NCBI GenBank assembly: GCA_905233785.1
Contig: CAJOCV010000033.1
Span: 1 to 12,620, forward strand
Direction of reading: 5' to 3'
From: an uncultured Oscillospiraceae bacterium
Lineage (GTDB): Bacteria > Bacillota > Clostridia > Oscillospirales > Oscillospiraceae
DNA: 12,620 bases
Shown: positions 1 to 5,751 of the stretch, piece by piece
Position numbering within the stretch: position 1 is the first letter of the stretch
How the letters are laid out: each line of letters starts with the position of its first letter
Program-made: the position numbers and the translations under genes
Notes under the pieces: model-generated
What the model saw: the letters and a program-made list of their open reading frames with translations, nothing else
Told to the model about the DNA's origin: nothing
Database searches by the model: none

Positions 1-80
1 GTATTGCAAGAAAAAGTGACGAAATCAGAGCGCAGTTTTTCCGAAAGGCGCCGATGACGGATTGTGCGGTGCTGCCTTAG
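1..80. repeat. Right half of a long hairpin repeat element (copy 1)
   Basis: These 80 bases align without gaps to 10034-10113, the right arm of the complete hairpin element further along, with 10 mismatches by eye. The copy begins exactly at the first base after the apical loop in the complete copy, so the left arm must lie outside the window if it exists. It contains no reading frame of its own and ends in the same TTGCC/CTGCC-TTAG border. It is most likely a non-autonomous, MITE-like repeat. Confidence 0.8.
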
Positions 81-220
81 GTATCCTTAAGCTTTCTCTG
101 CTAAAGTAGCATCACAGACGGCTGAGCCGCTTTTGACTTCGCGAATCCGCCTTCGCTGCCGCGCTTCAACAAACAAGGCGATGCCCCATGATGCCTGCGC
201 TGTTCCGTCAGCCGACCCGG

Positions 221-248
221 AAAGCCGCCCAGGCTCGGCGGGCTTTTT
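221..248 (+). terminator. Terminator-like hairpin followed by five T
   Basis: AAAGCCGCC (221-229) can pair with GGCGGGCTTT (237-246), leaving one bulged G and a seven-base loop, and the stem runs into TTTTT at 244-248. This is the form of a rho-independent terminator on the plus strand. No gene that it would serve is visible upstream, so it may end a transcript entering from before the window or belong to a decayed gene. Confidence 0.4.
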
Positions 249-356
249 CCCGCGGGAGCGCGGAGAAGCGGAAGCAAGCTTCGCGGACAGGATGCGGAAA
301 GATGGCGACGCCGCGCTGAAGCCCGGGGCAGTTCCCGCCGGACAGGACTCAGCCAT

Positions 357-362
357 TATAAT
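357..362 (+). promoter_or_regulatory. Possible -10 box for the phosphodiester glycosidase operon
   Basis: A perfect TATAAT lies 128 nt before the ATG at 491. The -35 position is poor: the best candidate is TTCCCG at 332-337 with a 19-bp gap. If it is used, the transcript would have a long 5' leader containing the hairpin at 400-445. Confidence 0.3.
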
Positions 363-399
363 GAAAAGGTAAACGACGATTCAATCGGCAAGAGCGAAT

Positions 400-445
400 C
401 CCGAGAAAATTTGTCTTCTGATGATGAGGGCGCAAATTTTCCGGG
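400..445 (+). repeat. Short hairpin variant of the repeat element (copy 2)
   Basis: CCCGAGAAAATTTG (400-413) pairs with CAAATTTTCCGGG (433-445), perfect except for one bulged A. The flanks match the complete element at 9947-10113: GGCAAGAGC on the left, TTCTGATGATG in the middle and GCCGCAGGCG on the right, with the apical part missing. The stem bases differ from the long copy on both arms in a way that keeps pairing (AACCG/CGGTT became TTTG/CAAA). It lies between the possible promoter and the ribosome binding site of the first gene, so it may fold in the leader mRNA. Confidence 0.7.
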
Positions 446-490
446 AGGCGCCGCAGGCGGTTTCATCAGCGTTTACAAAGGAGTACGACC

Positions 491-1432
491 ATGAAACGCT
501 TTCAAAAACGATATACCCTTTGCTTCTCCCTGCTCCTGCTCGCGTTTTCCATCTACGCCCTGATGGACACCTTCGTTATCTCCCGCGTGTATGCAACGGT
601 GGAGCAGGGCACAGAGAAAGCCGTGGCTTCCGTGAATGAGGAAGTCGCTGCGGCTTCAACGCTTTCCGCAAGTCACTCCGCCGGGCACGAATACGGCGCA
701 AGCGCCGGGTCGTCGGGCGTCAGTGAAAGCACGGACGGCAGCACGGCGCAGATTCAGATCTCCGAGTATCGGGTAGATGACACGACGGTTTATGTGGCAG
801 ACATCCTGCTCAGCTCGGCCTCGGAGCTTAAAACCGCCTTCGCGCAAAATAGCTACGGGCGAAATGTGACGGCCGACACTTCGGATACCGCCGCCGCGGT
901 CGGCGCGGTGCTGGCAATCAACGGCGACAACTACGGCTCCCGTGAAAAAGGCTATGTGATCCGCAACGGTGTCCTCTATCGGGATACGGCGGCTGCGCAG
1001 GAGGATCTGGTGATTTACGCCGACGGCAGCTTTGAAATCATCAGCGAGTCGGAGATCACCGCGCAGCAGCTTCTCGCCAACGGCGCCGTTCAGGTCTTTT
1101 CCTTTGGACCGGGGCTTGTCGAAAACGGCAGCGTCATCGTAGACCCCAACGACGAGGTGGATCGCGCGAAGGCGAGCAATCCCCGCACCGCCATCGGCAT
1201 CCTGGGAGAGAAGCATCTCGTCTTTGTGGTTTCCGATGGCCGCACCGAGGAGAGCGAGGGGCTGACGCTGTATGAGCTCGCGGAATTCATGCAGAGCCTG
1301 GGAGTTCAGGCCGCGTACAATCTGGACGGCGGCGGTTCCTCCACAATGGTCTATCAGGGATCGGTGGTGAATCAGCCGACAAGCGGTCACGGCATCGACG
1401 AGAGAGCCGTGACGGATATCGTGTATATTTGA
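491..1432 (+). CDS. Exported phosphodiester glycosidase family protein (NAGPA/DUF2233-like)
   Basis: The 313-residue product has a positively charged N-terminus and a hydrophobic segment at about 9-30, fitting a signal anchor or signal peptide, then a Ser/Gly/Ala-rich linker to about residue 88. The catalytic domain follows. It shows the family signature motifs INGDNYG (143-149), NPRTAIG (230-236) and NLDGGGSSTM (277-286), typical of the phosphodiester glycosidase family (Pfam PF09992) that includes the mammalian enzyme uncovering mannose-6-phosphate and bacterial exopolysaccharide-related proteins. In bacteria these proteins act outside the membrane on phosphodiester-linked sugars or wall polymers; the substrate here is not known. 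The start is set by AAAGGAG at 477-483, seven bases before the ATG. The next gene begins 14 nt after the stop, and its ribosome binding site overlaps this stop codon, so the two are one operon. The domain is sure, the function broad. Confidence 0.88.
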   Translation: MKRFQKRYTLCFSLLLLAFSIYALMDTFVISRVYATVEQGTEKAVASVNEEVAAASTLSASHSAGHEYGASAGSSGVSESTDGSTAQIQISEYRVDDTTVYVADILLSSASELKTAFAQNSYGRNVTADTSDTAAAVGAVLAINGDNYGSREKGYVIRNGVLYRDTAAAQEDLVIYADGSFEIISESEITAQQLLANGAVQVFSFGPGLVENGSVIVDPNDEVDRAKASNPRTAIGILGEKHLVFVVSDGRTEESEGLTLYELAEFMQSLGVQAAYNLDGGGSSTMVYQGSVVNQPTSGHGIDERAVTDIVYI

Positions 1433-1446
1433 GGAGGCGCTTTGCC

Positions 1447-1827
1447 ATGAGCATGAAACAAGAGAGAAACCGTTATTTTGCTGCGACCGTTGGAACCGCG
1501 CTGTTTGCGGGGATTTATGAATGCTTCAGCCATCAGGTCTACTCCCTGTTTATGATCCTTGCGTTCCTGCTTCCGCTGCTTGGCGGCGTTCTTCCGTACA
1601 GCATTCTGATACGTGCGAAAAAGCACAGCAGTCCCGGCGTTCTGAGCAGATGCCTGTACGCTTCCGGGATCGCCGCGCTGACGACAGGAAGCCTGTTTCA
1701 GGGAATCCTGGAAATCTACGGAACGACAAGCCATCTGAGCAAATACTATTGGATCGCGGGCTGTGTCTTTCCGGTGATCGCGCTGCTTGTGAACCTGATC
1801 GAACAGAAGCGGAGCTTTCTCCGCTGA
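1447..1827 (+). CDS. Small four-helix membrane protein of unknown function
   Basis: The product is about 126 residues and is nearly all hydrophobic. Counting from ATG 1447, four likely membrane helices lie near residues 9-28 (YFAATVGTALFAGIYECF), 32-55 (a Leu-rich stretch around LLPLLGGVLPYSI), 67-88 (around GIAALTTGSLFQGIL) and 96-115 (WIAGCVFPVIALLVNLI), with a basic C-terminal tail. I chose ATG 1447 because GAGGAGG at 1431-1437 lies nine bases before it; a TTG at 1429 overlaps that site and is less likely. I do not recognise the family. Tight coupling to the phosphodiester glycosidase suggests that it works with it at the membrane, perhaps as an anchor, partner or transporter part. That role is inference only. 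Confidence 0.7.
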   Translation: MSMKQERNRYFAATVGTALFAGIYECFSHQVYSLFMILAFLLPLLGGVLPYSILIRAKKHSSPGVLSRCLYASGIAALTTGSLFQGILEIYGTTSHLSKYYWIAGCVFPVIALLVNLIEQKRSFLR

Positions 1828-1929
1828 TCGGAGCAGACGATCCGAACGGGCGCGATAAGGGGTTGTGAAAAAACTGCTTGACTCGGTTCTCGAAATCAAA
1901 GCGTAAATTGATTCAGCGTTTCCCTGAGC

Positions 1930-2006
1930 ATTGCCTGCGGGCGCTGCCTCGGCGGACGCAAATCCGCCTCGGAAATCTTTTACAGCGCCTTATAGGGTAC
2001 CAATAT
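1930..2006. repeat. Diverged arm of the inverted-repeat element found at the window's end
   Basis: This stretch aligns with 12541-12620, the right arm of the 163-nt element. Shared pieces are ATT...TGCGG, CGCAA-TC-GCCTCG-AAATCTTT and TA-GGGTA-CA-TAT in the same order, with small gaps. The matching left arm is not visible in 1828-1929, so this is a half or decayed copy. The rest of the gap between genes (1828-1929 and 2007-2060) shows no gene. Confidence 0.5.
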
Positions 2007-2064
2007 GCAGAAAACGATGCGTGAGATCATCAGCTGAGGAGAATATCAATTACGGATTCCATGG

Positions 2065-2093
2065 TTGAAAAATCCACCGATAGGAGGTATAAT
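2065..2093 (+). promoter_or_regulatory. Sigma-A type promoter for the anchored pyrophosphatase-like gene
   Basis: TTGAAA (2065-2070) and a perfect TATAAT (2088-2093) are separated by exactly 17 bp, the ideal form of a housekeeping promoter. The start codon lies about 60 nt downstream of the -10 box. The -10 box and the following 50 nt occur again upstream of the acetyltransferase gene. Confidence 0.75.
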
Positions 2094-2143
2094 AAACTAC
2101 TAAATTTTGCGAGTGTGACGGAGAATTCGTTACGTCGGGATTT
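2084..2143 (+). repeat. Promoter/leader module, copy A
   Basis: The stretch from GAGGTATAATAAACT to CGGGATTT matches 3443-3503 upstream of the acetyltransferase, with a strongly conserved core of -10 box, AAACT-CT-AAT-TTGCG-G and GTGACGG. The module stops at the start of each gene, and the genes themselves are unrelated. A short open frame runs through this copy from ATG 2061 to TGA 2147 (28 codons). It shares YNKLLN and related residues with the matching frame in copy B, but no good ribosome binding site precedes it. Confidence 0.7.
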
Positions 2144-2155
2144 GTGAGGCTAACT

Positions 2156-3298
2156 ATGAAAAACAACGCAATCAGAACGATAGCAATACTGCTGGCGCTC
2201 TGCATAGTAAGCGCCGCTGGCTTCTGTTTCGGCAAGACCCAGGGCGCAGCCCAAGGAACCAGAGAAGCCCAGGAAGCCAGGCAGCGTCTGTCCGATTTGC
2301 AGGAGCTCAACAGGCAAAGCATCGCAAAACTGCAAGTTACAGACGGCCCCATCTATGTTATCGGCCACAAGAGCCCGGACTCAGACACGATCTGCAGCGC
2401 CATAGCATACGCCAGGCTCCTGCAGCTTCTTGGCTACAATGCCCAGGCCGCAGCCAACGGAGCCCCCAACAACGAATCCAAATACATATTAAAACTGGCC
2501 GGAGCCGAGGTTCCGCCCATACTCGAAGACGCCTCCGGCGCAAACATTTTTCTGGTAGACCACAGCGAGTACCTGCAGGCCACTGCAGGTCTGCCTGATG
2601 CCAACTTGGTGGGCATCATAGACCACCACGGCATAGGCAGCGTAAGCACCGGCCGGCAGGTACTCTACGACGCAAGACCCATAGGCGCCACAGCCACCAT
2701 CATTTGGCTCAGCTACCTGAACTACGGTCTTGATATAGACAAACAGACCGCCACGCTGCTCCTTGGCGCCGTGCTGTCCGACACCGGCAATCTGACAGCA
2801 TCTACTGTTACGGAAGCCGACAAAAAGGCCGTCCCCGCGCTTGCAAAAATAGCAGGCATAGACGATGTAGACGCCCTGTACGACATCCTTCACAGGGAAT
2901 CCCTTTCGTATGACGGTATGACCGATCTGGAGATACTGTTCCTGGATTACAAAGAGTACGAGGCCGGCGGCGTCAAGTTTGGCATAGCGATCCTGAATTC
3001 CATAGACGAGCCCACATCGCAGGAGCTGTCCACAAGGATGAAAGCTATCCTGCCGGAGGGCTTCAAGACAAGAGACGTGGATCTGATGTACGCTTCCGTG
3101 GGCATCCGCGAAAACGGCGAAAAGATAGACTATATCGTGCCGGTCAACGAACATTCGGACGCCGTTTTCAAGGCCGCCTTCCCCAACTATGACGACTACG
3201 ACGGCACAGCATATATATTCAGAACGCCGGGTCTTGGCAGAAAGAGCCTCTTTGTACCGGGTCTGACAGATTATCTGCTGTCGCATCCGACGGAGTAA
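2156..3298 (+). CDS. Membrane-anchored family II inorganic pyrophosphatase-like protein (DHH/DHHA2)
   Basis: From ATG 2156 the product has 380 residues. Residues 64-380 match manganese-dependent family II pyrophosphatases: GHKSPDSD (70-77, metal ligands His71, Asp75, Asp77), VDHSE (134-138), the DHH motif (156-158), LSDT (207-210) and a C-terminal domain with GRKSLFVP (361-368), where the family usually has SRKKQ. Cytoplasmic members are about 310 residues; this one carries an extra 60 residues, with a basic start, a hydrophobic helix at about 8-27 and a Gln/Arg/Glu-rich probable coiled coil (35-60). It therefore probably sits on the membrane, likely facing outwards. The lysine usually found before the DxKE segment in the linker region seems absent (SYDGMTDLEI at 251-260), so another phosphoanhydride or phosphoester substrate is possible. 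I prefer ATG 2156 (GTGAGG six bases before) over GTG 2144. The gene uses many ATA codons, unlike its neighbours, which suggests transfer. Confidence 0.85.
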   Translation: MKNNAIRTIAILLALCIVSAAGFCFGKTQGAAQGTREAQEARQRLSDLQELNRQSIAKLQVTDGPIYVIGHKSPDSDTICSAIAYARLLQLLGYNAQAAANGAPNNESKYILKLAGAEVPPILEDASGANIFLVDHSEYLQATAGLPDANLVGIIDHHGIGSVSTGRQVLYDARPIGATATIIWLSYLNYGLDIDKQTATLLLGAVLSDTGNLTASTVTEADKKAVPALAKIAGIDDVDALYDILHRESLSYDGMTDLEILFLDYKEYEAGGVKFGIAILNSIDEPTSQELSTRMKAILPEGFKTRDVDLMYASVGIRENGEKIDYIVPVNEHSDAVFKAAFPNYDDYDGTAYIFRTPGLGRKSLFVPGLTDYLLSHPTE

Positions 3299-3442
3299 GC
3301 CCCCCGGCTCCTGACCCGATCATAAAAGGCGCCCATAACTCATAACAATGATCGAATGCTGACGGAAGCCCGGTCGATGGAAAGTGTAAATACAAAGTTG
3401 AGGGTATTATGAATCATGGCCGTTACAGCCGGATTTCTATAT

Positions 3443-3503
3443 GAGGTATAATAAACTGCTTAATGTTGCGGGCGTGACGGGAGATTTCGACGATTCGAGG
3501 TTT
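3443..3503 (+). repeat. Promoter/leader module, copy B, with TATAAT
   Basis: This is the second copy of the module at 2084-2143. TATAAT (3447-3452) is intact, but no good -35 hexamer sits at 17 bp; TTACAG at 3423-3428 is a weak candidate. It probably drives the acetyltransferase, whose ATG lies about 67 nt downstream. A frame from ATG 3441 to TGA 3542 (33 codons) runs through the module in the same phase as in copy A and overlaps the acetyltransferase start by 23 nt. Confidence 0.65.
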
Positions 3504-3519
3504 AGGGAGAGAAACGCAT

Positions 3520-4227
3520 ATGAAAAATGGAAAAAGACCTGACCCGAATATGGTCCACCCGATCATGGGATATGACAAAGAAATCTATGTAAAGCCAACG
3601 ATCACGAATCCCAACATTCTCGTTGGAGATTTCACCTATATCGCAGACGCGGAATTTGAGCGTCATGTAACACACTTTTATCCGTGGAGCAGGGACAAAC
3701 TCATCATCGGAAAGTTCTGTCAGATTGCGGCTGGTACTGAGTTTGTAATGAATGATGCAAATCACCAGATGAACGCCGTATCTACATTCCCGTTCTACAC
3801 GCTTGAAGGATGGGATATGGAGCCGCCCGCTCCATCGGATATGCCGTTCAAAGGCGATACTGTGATCGGTAATGATGTATGGATCGGTCAGAATGCTGTG
3901 ATCCTTCCTGGTGTTCGCATCGGTGACGGAGCGATTATTGGTGCCAACAGCGTTGTCGGCAGTGATGTTGATCCCTATACCATTGTAGTCGGGAACCCGG
4001 CTAAAGTCTTGCGGAAGCGCTTTGATGATGAACTGATTGACCTCATGCTGCGATTCAAATGGTGGGATAGAGGTATTGATGAAATCAACGCTCTCATTCC
4101 ACTGCTGACATGCAGCGACTTGGAAAAGGTCAGAATTGAATTGAAGAAACATCTCGTTTGCCACGGCACGGCACAAACCAGCCCCCTTTTGCGCCGTTTC
4201 ACCACGAAAAGTCACGGTTTGTTCTGA
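3520..4227 (+). CDS. Vat/CatB-type xenobiotic O-acetyltransferase (left-handed beta-helix)
   Basis: The 235-residue product belongs to the hexapeptide-repeat xenobiotic acetyltransferases, which transfer acetyl from acetyl-CoA to streptogramin A (Vat) or chloramphenicol (CatB). Visible hallmarks are HFYPW (52-56), DKLIIGKFCQIA (59-70), MNDANHQM (77-84) with the expected catalytic His82, PFKGDTVIGNDVWIG (109-123), hexapeptide repeats to about 150, GNPAK (158-162) and the C-terminal RFDDELIDLMLRFKWWD segment (167-183). The pattern is closer to Vat than to CatB from memory, but substrate cannot be assigned. AGGGAG about 11 nt before the ATG supports the start; Met11 is an alternative. The last 23 residues, after HL (211-212), are Ser/Thr/Arg-rich and look unlike the family, perhaps a replaced 3' end. 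It lies next to the anchored pyrophosphatase-like gene and shares its leader module. Confidence 0.9.
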   Translation: MKNGKRPDPNMVHPIMGYDKEIYVKPTITNPNILVGDFTYIADAEFERHVTHFYPWSRDKLIIGKFCQIAAGTEFVMNDANHQMNAVSTFPFYTLEGWDMEPPAPSDMPFKGDTVIGNDVWIGQNAVILPGVRIGDGAIIGANSVVGSDVDPYTIVVGNPAKVLRKRFDDELIDLMLRFKWWDRGIDEINALIPLLTCSDLEKVRIELKKHLVCHGTAQTSPLLRRFTTKSHGLF

Positions 4228-4279
4228 TTTTTACTACCGATTTACTACTAATTACATAGCCTCAGTATGACAAAAGCCG

Positions 4280-4315
4280 ACGGCGGGAGGATCGCAAATG
4301 CGATCCTCCCGCCGT
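4280..4315. terminator. Strong two-way terminator between converging genes
   Basis: ACGGCGGGAGGATCGCA (4280-4296) and its perfect complement (4299-4315) make a 17-bp stem. On the plus strand it is followed by a T-rich run near 4325-4331. On the minus strand it is followed by CGGCTTTTGTC. It can end both the acetyltransferase transcript and the minus-strand transcript from the GHKL-domain gene. Confidence 0.8.
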
Positions 4316-4381
4316 TAGAATATCCTTTTTTCGCTCTTTGTCCGGAGGGTGAGAAGCAAAGGCGTTTCTCCGTGATCCGGA

Positions 4382-4429
4382 TCAATACTCCCGGAAGAAA
4401 TGCGGCAGGCTGTTGATACAGGTACGCAT
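4382..4429 (-). CDS. Possible 15-residue peptide (uncertain)
   Basis: On the minus strand an ATG at 4429 follows GGAGG (4435-4439) with a five-base gap and opens a frame MRTCINSLPHFFREY ending in TGA. The ribosome binding site is the strongest reason to list it. It lies downstream of the degenerate GHKL gene and before the shared terminator, so it could be co-transcribed. The single Cys and hydrophobic end faintly recall signalling peptides, but there is no processing gene nearby. It may equally be chance. Confidence 0.25.
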   Translation of the reverse strand: MRTCINSLPHFFREY

Positions 4430-4450
4430 GTTTTCCTCCGTTTAGACCAT

Positions 4451-4475
4451 ACTCCCGCAGGGTCTCTGCGGGAGT
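4451..4475. terminator. Perfect 10-bp hairpin after the GHKL-domain gene
   Basis: ACTCCCGCAG (4451-4460) and CTGCGGGAGT (4466-4475) form a perfect stem with loop GGTCT, 38 nt downstream of the minus-strand GHKL gene's stop. No T-run follows on either strand, so it is a weak terminator at best. It could also stabilise the mRNA end or occlude the following short frame. Confidence 0.4.
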
Positions 4476-4513
4476 ACGAATATACATGACCCGAACCTTC
4501 TTCGCAGAGCATC

Positions 4514-5008
4514 TCAGTTGCGCATCAGGTAGATGTCGAGCACGAACACATCCCCCGCCGTGGCGGCGTTAATGCCTCCGCCGTATTTCTGAGCGATTTG
4601 CTTCATGTCTCTCATGGCAAGGGTTTTCCGCTCAGATCTGCCGATCTGCGGAAAGCCGTTTTGAAAGATCACATCTCCGCTGAAATAGTTGCAGATATGG
4701 ATGTTGATCAAGTCTCCTTTTCGCTCAGAGACAATGTCGATGAGTTTTTTCTCCGGATCTTCCATGATCTCAACCGTCTCTGCCGCCTGGGAAATGGCGG
4801 AATTGAACAAGGAACACAGGTCCATGAGGCGCATGAAACCGAAATCGGCACTGTTGACCAGATAATTCAGTCGAATCCCTTCGTCGGCGCAGCACAATAA
4901 GCTGCTCTTCAAGAGCTTATCCAATGCACTGCCATATCGCTCAGACGGATACTGAGCTTTCCCGACATCGCTATTCAATTGGGCGGAATGGAACAGTACA
5001 GATTTCAT
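4514..5008 (-). CDS. Short, degenerate GHKL ATPase-domain protein (AgrC-like kinase remnant)
   Basis: The 164-residue product matches the C-terminal ATPase half of AgrC-type GHKL kinases, including the full-length kinase in this window (shared features: NYLVNSADFGFM, a D/E-rich middle, QNGFPQ near 116-121 and KYGG at 141-144). It has no membrane helices, no dimerisation domain and no phospho-accepting histidine. The usual DNA/DNAI residues of the N box read NSAI (69-72), and the GFGM box is replaced by TLAM (129-132), so ATP binding is doubtful. The start has a good site, GGAG seven bases before ATG 5008, and the frame is intact, so it may be expressed as a stand-alone decoy or regulator rather than a dead gene. 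Short proteins of this shape occur beside peptide-sensing systems in Clostridia. Both readings stay open. Confidence 0.65.
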   Translation of the reverse strand: MKSVLFHSAQLNSDVGKAQYPSERYGSALDKLLKSSLLCCADEGIRLNYLVNSADFGFMRLMDLCSLFNSAISQAAETVEIMEDPEKKLIDIVSERKGDLINIHICNYFSGDVIFQNGFPQIGRSERKTLAMRDMKQIAQKYGGGINAATAGDVFVLDIYLMRN

Positions 5009-5065
5009 ATTCTTGCTCCAACTTCCTCTTCCCGAGGTTCACCGGAAAAAGGTATTCAGAGAGTG

Positions 5066-5093
5066 GTAATAGTTGATCGCTCTGTAGTATCAA
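5066..5093 (-). promoter_or_regulatory. Weak promoter candidate for the GHKL-domain gene
   Basis: On the minus strand TTGATA (5093-5088) and TATTAC (5071-5066) are 16 bp apart. Both are imperfect. The position, just after the terminator of the upstream lipoprotein gene and about 58 nt before the ATG, fits a separate promoter. Confidence 0.3.
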
Positions 5094-5118
5094 AAAAGGG
5101 CAGACCAGCGGTCGGCCC
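5092..5118 (-). terminator. Rho-independent terminator of the lipoprotein gene
   Basis: On the minus strand GGGCCGACC (5118-5110) pairs with GGTCTGCCC (5106-5098) with one mismatch and a three-base loop, followed directly by TTTTTT (5097-5092). This is a classic terminator that separates the esterase/GH3/lipoprotein genes from the GHKL-domain gene. Confidence 0.85.
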
Positions 5119-5129
5119 TTTAGGGGATC

Positions 5130-5167
5130 GTGGGAGGAAGAGAGCTGGTGGTGTTCTCCCCTCCCAC
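5130..5167 (-). other. Second hairpin between lipoprotein stop and terminator
   Basis: GTGGGAGG (5130-5137) and CCTCCCAC (5160-5167) are perfect complements, and pairing can extend a few bases inward. It lies 14 nt after the lipoprotein stop codon and before the T-tailed terminator. It has no T-run and may protect the transcript's 3' end. Confidence 0.45.
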
Positions 5168-5181
5168 AGAGATAACAGGTT

Positions 5182-5652
5182 TCAGGCTTCGGGGGCAACG
5201 AAGGTGTTGTTGCCGTAGTTGGCGGTGATGCTCAGGGGGAAGCTGTAGGCCAGGATCTCGGGATCCTCGGCAGAGGTGGTCAGAGCGCCGTTCATGACCA
5301 TGGAGCCGGAGGTGGGAGCAGCGAGGGTGATTTCCTTGGTCATCTCGTCCTCATCGACAGCACCGGCGGTGTAGGTGCCGCGGAAGGTGTAGGTCCAGTT
5401 GGTGACCTGCTTGCCAGCGCCGACGTGGGCGATAACAGTGGTCTCGGTGTAGAGGTACTCGGTCTCGGACACGAAGGTCAGGTCGCACACGACAGCGTCG
5501 ATGACGTCGCCCTCACGGCCCTCTTCGTAGTAGGCATAGGAGCGGGTATAGGTCTGGGTATCATACTTTGCAGGAGCGGAGCCGCAGCCGGCGAGAGCGG
5601 CGCAGGAGAGGATCATCACAAGAATCAGGCCGAGGGAAACATACTTTTTCAT
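5182..5652 (-). CDS. Small lipoprotein of unknown function
   Basis: From ATG 5652 the product has 156 residues. It starts with a typical lipoprotein signal peptide, two lysines then a hydrophobic core and the lipobox LAGC with Cys23, so the mature protein should be lipid-anchored outside the membrane. The rest (about 130 residues) is rich in Thr, Tyr and Val, with alternating patterns such as TEYLYTETTVIAHV and NWTYTFRGTYTAG that suggest an all-beta fold. I recognise no family. The ATG is preceded by AAAGG at about 10 bases; a TTG at 5670 overlaps that site and is less likely. It begins 99 nt after the GH3 stop with no clear terminator between, so it may be the last gene of the esterase-GH3 operon, though a separate promoter is possible. 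A sugar-binding or accessory role is inference from context. Confidence 0.8.
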   Translation of the reverse strand: MKKYVSLGLILVMILSCAALAGCGSAPAKYDTQTYTRSYAYYEEGREGDVIDAVVCDLTFVSETEYLYTETTVIAHVGAGKQVTNWTYTFRGTYTAGAVDEDEMTKEITLAAPTSGSMVMNGALTTSAEDPEILAYSFPLSITANYGNNTFVAPEA

Positions 5653-5751
5653 TTTTCTTTTTCCTTTCAATTACTCGTTTTTGTTTTTCGGCTACCACCA
5701 TAACCGAGTGTTCGCGTTGTATAAGCACCGTGCTCTATCGCGCGGGTCTTA

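Larger units (their letters stand above)
81..390. other. Gene-free GC-rich stretch
   Basis: No convincing gene is seen. Short frames exist on both strands (about 80-90 codons) but they overlap each other, are rich in Ala, Ser, Arg and Gly, lack a good ribosome binding site and span a terminator-like hairpin. There are several small inverted repeats, for example around 269-286 (GCGGAAGC with GCTTCGC). The stretch may be an old repeat or a decayed gene. A perfect TATAAT lies at its right end. Confidence 0.5.

Noticed and set aside
87..372. Overlapping short frames on both strands before the first gene
   Set aside because: They overlap each other, have repeat-like composition and cross a terminator-like hairpin, and neither has a good ribosome binding site.
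656..1390. Minus-strand frame of 244 codons opposite the phosphodiester glycosidase
   Set aside because: It is the codon-aligned antisense shadow of a gene with clear family motifs, and has no start signal.
4248..4512. Two minus-strand frames of 65-79 codons between the terminator and the GHKL gene
   Set aside because: One runs through the perfect terminator stem at 4280-4315 and the other lacks a ribosome binding site. Both cross the hairpin at 4451-4475.
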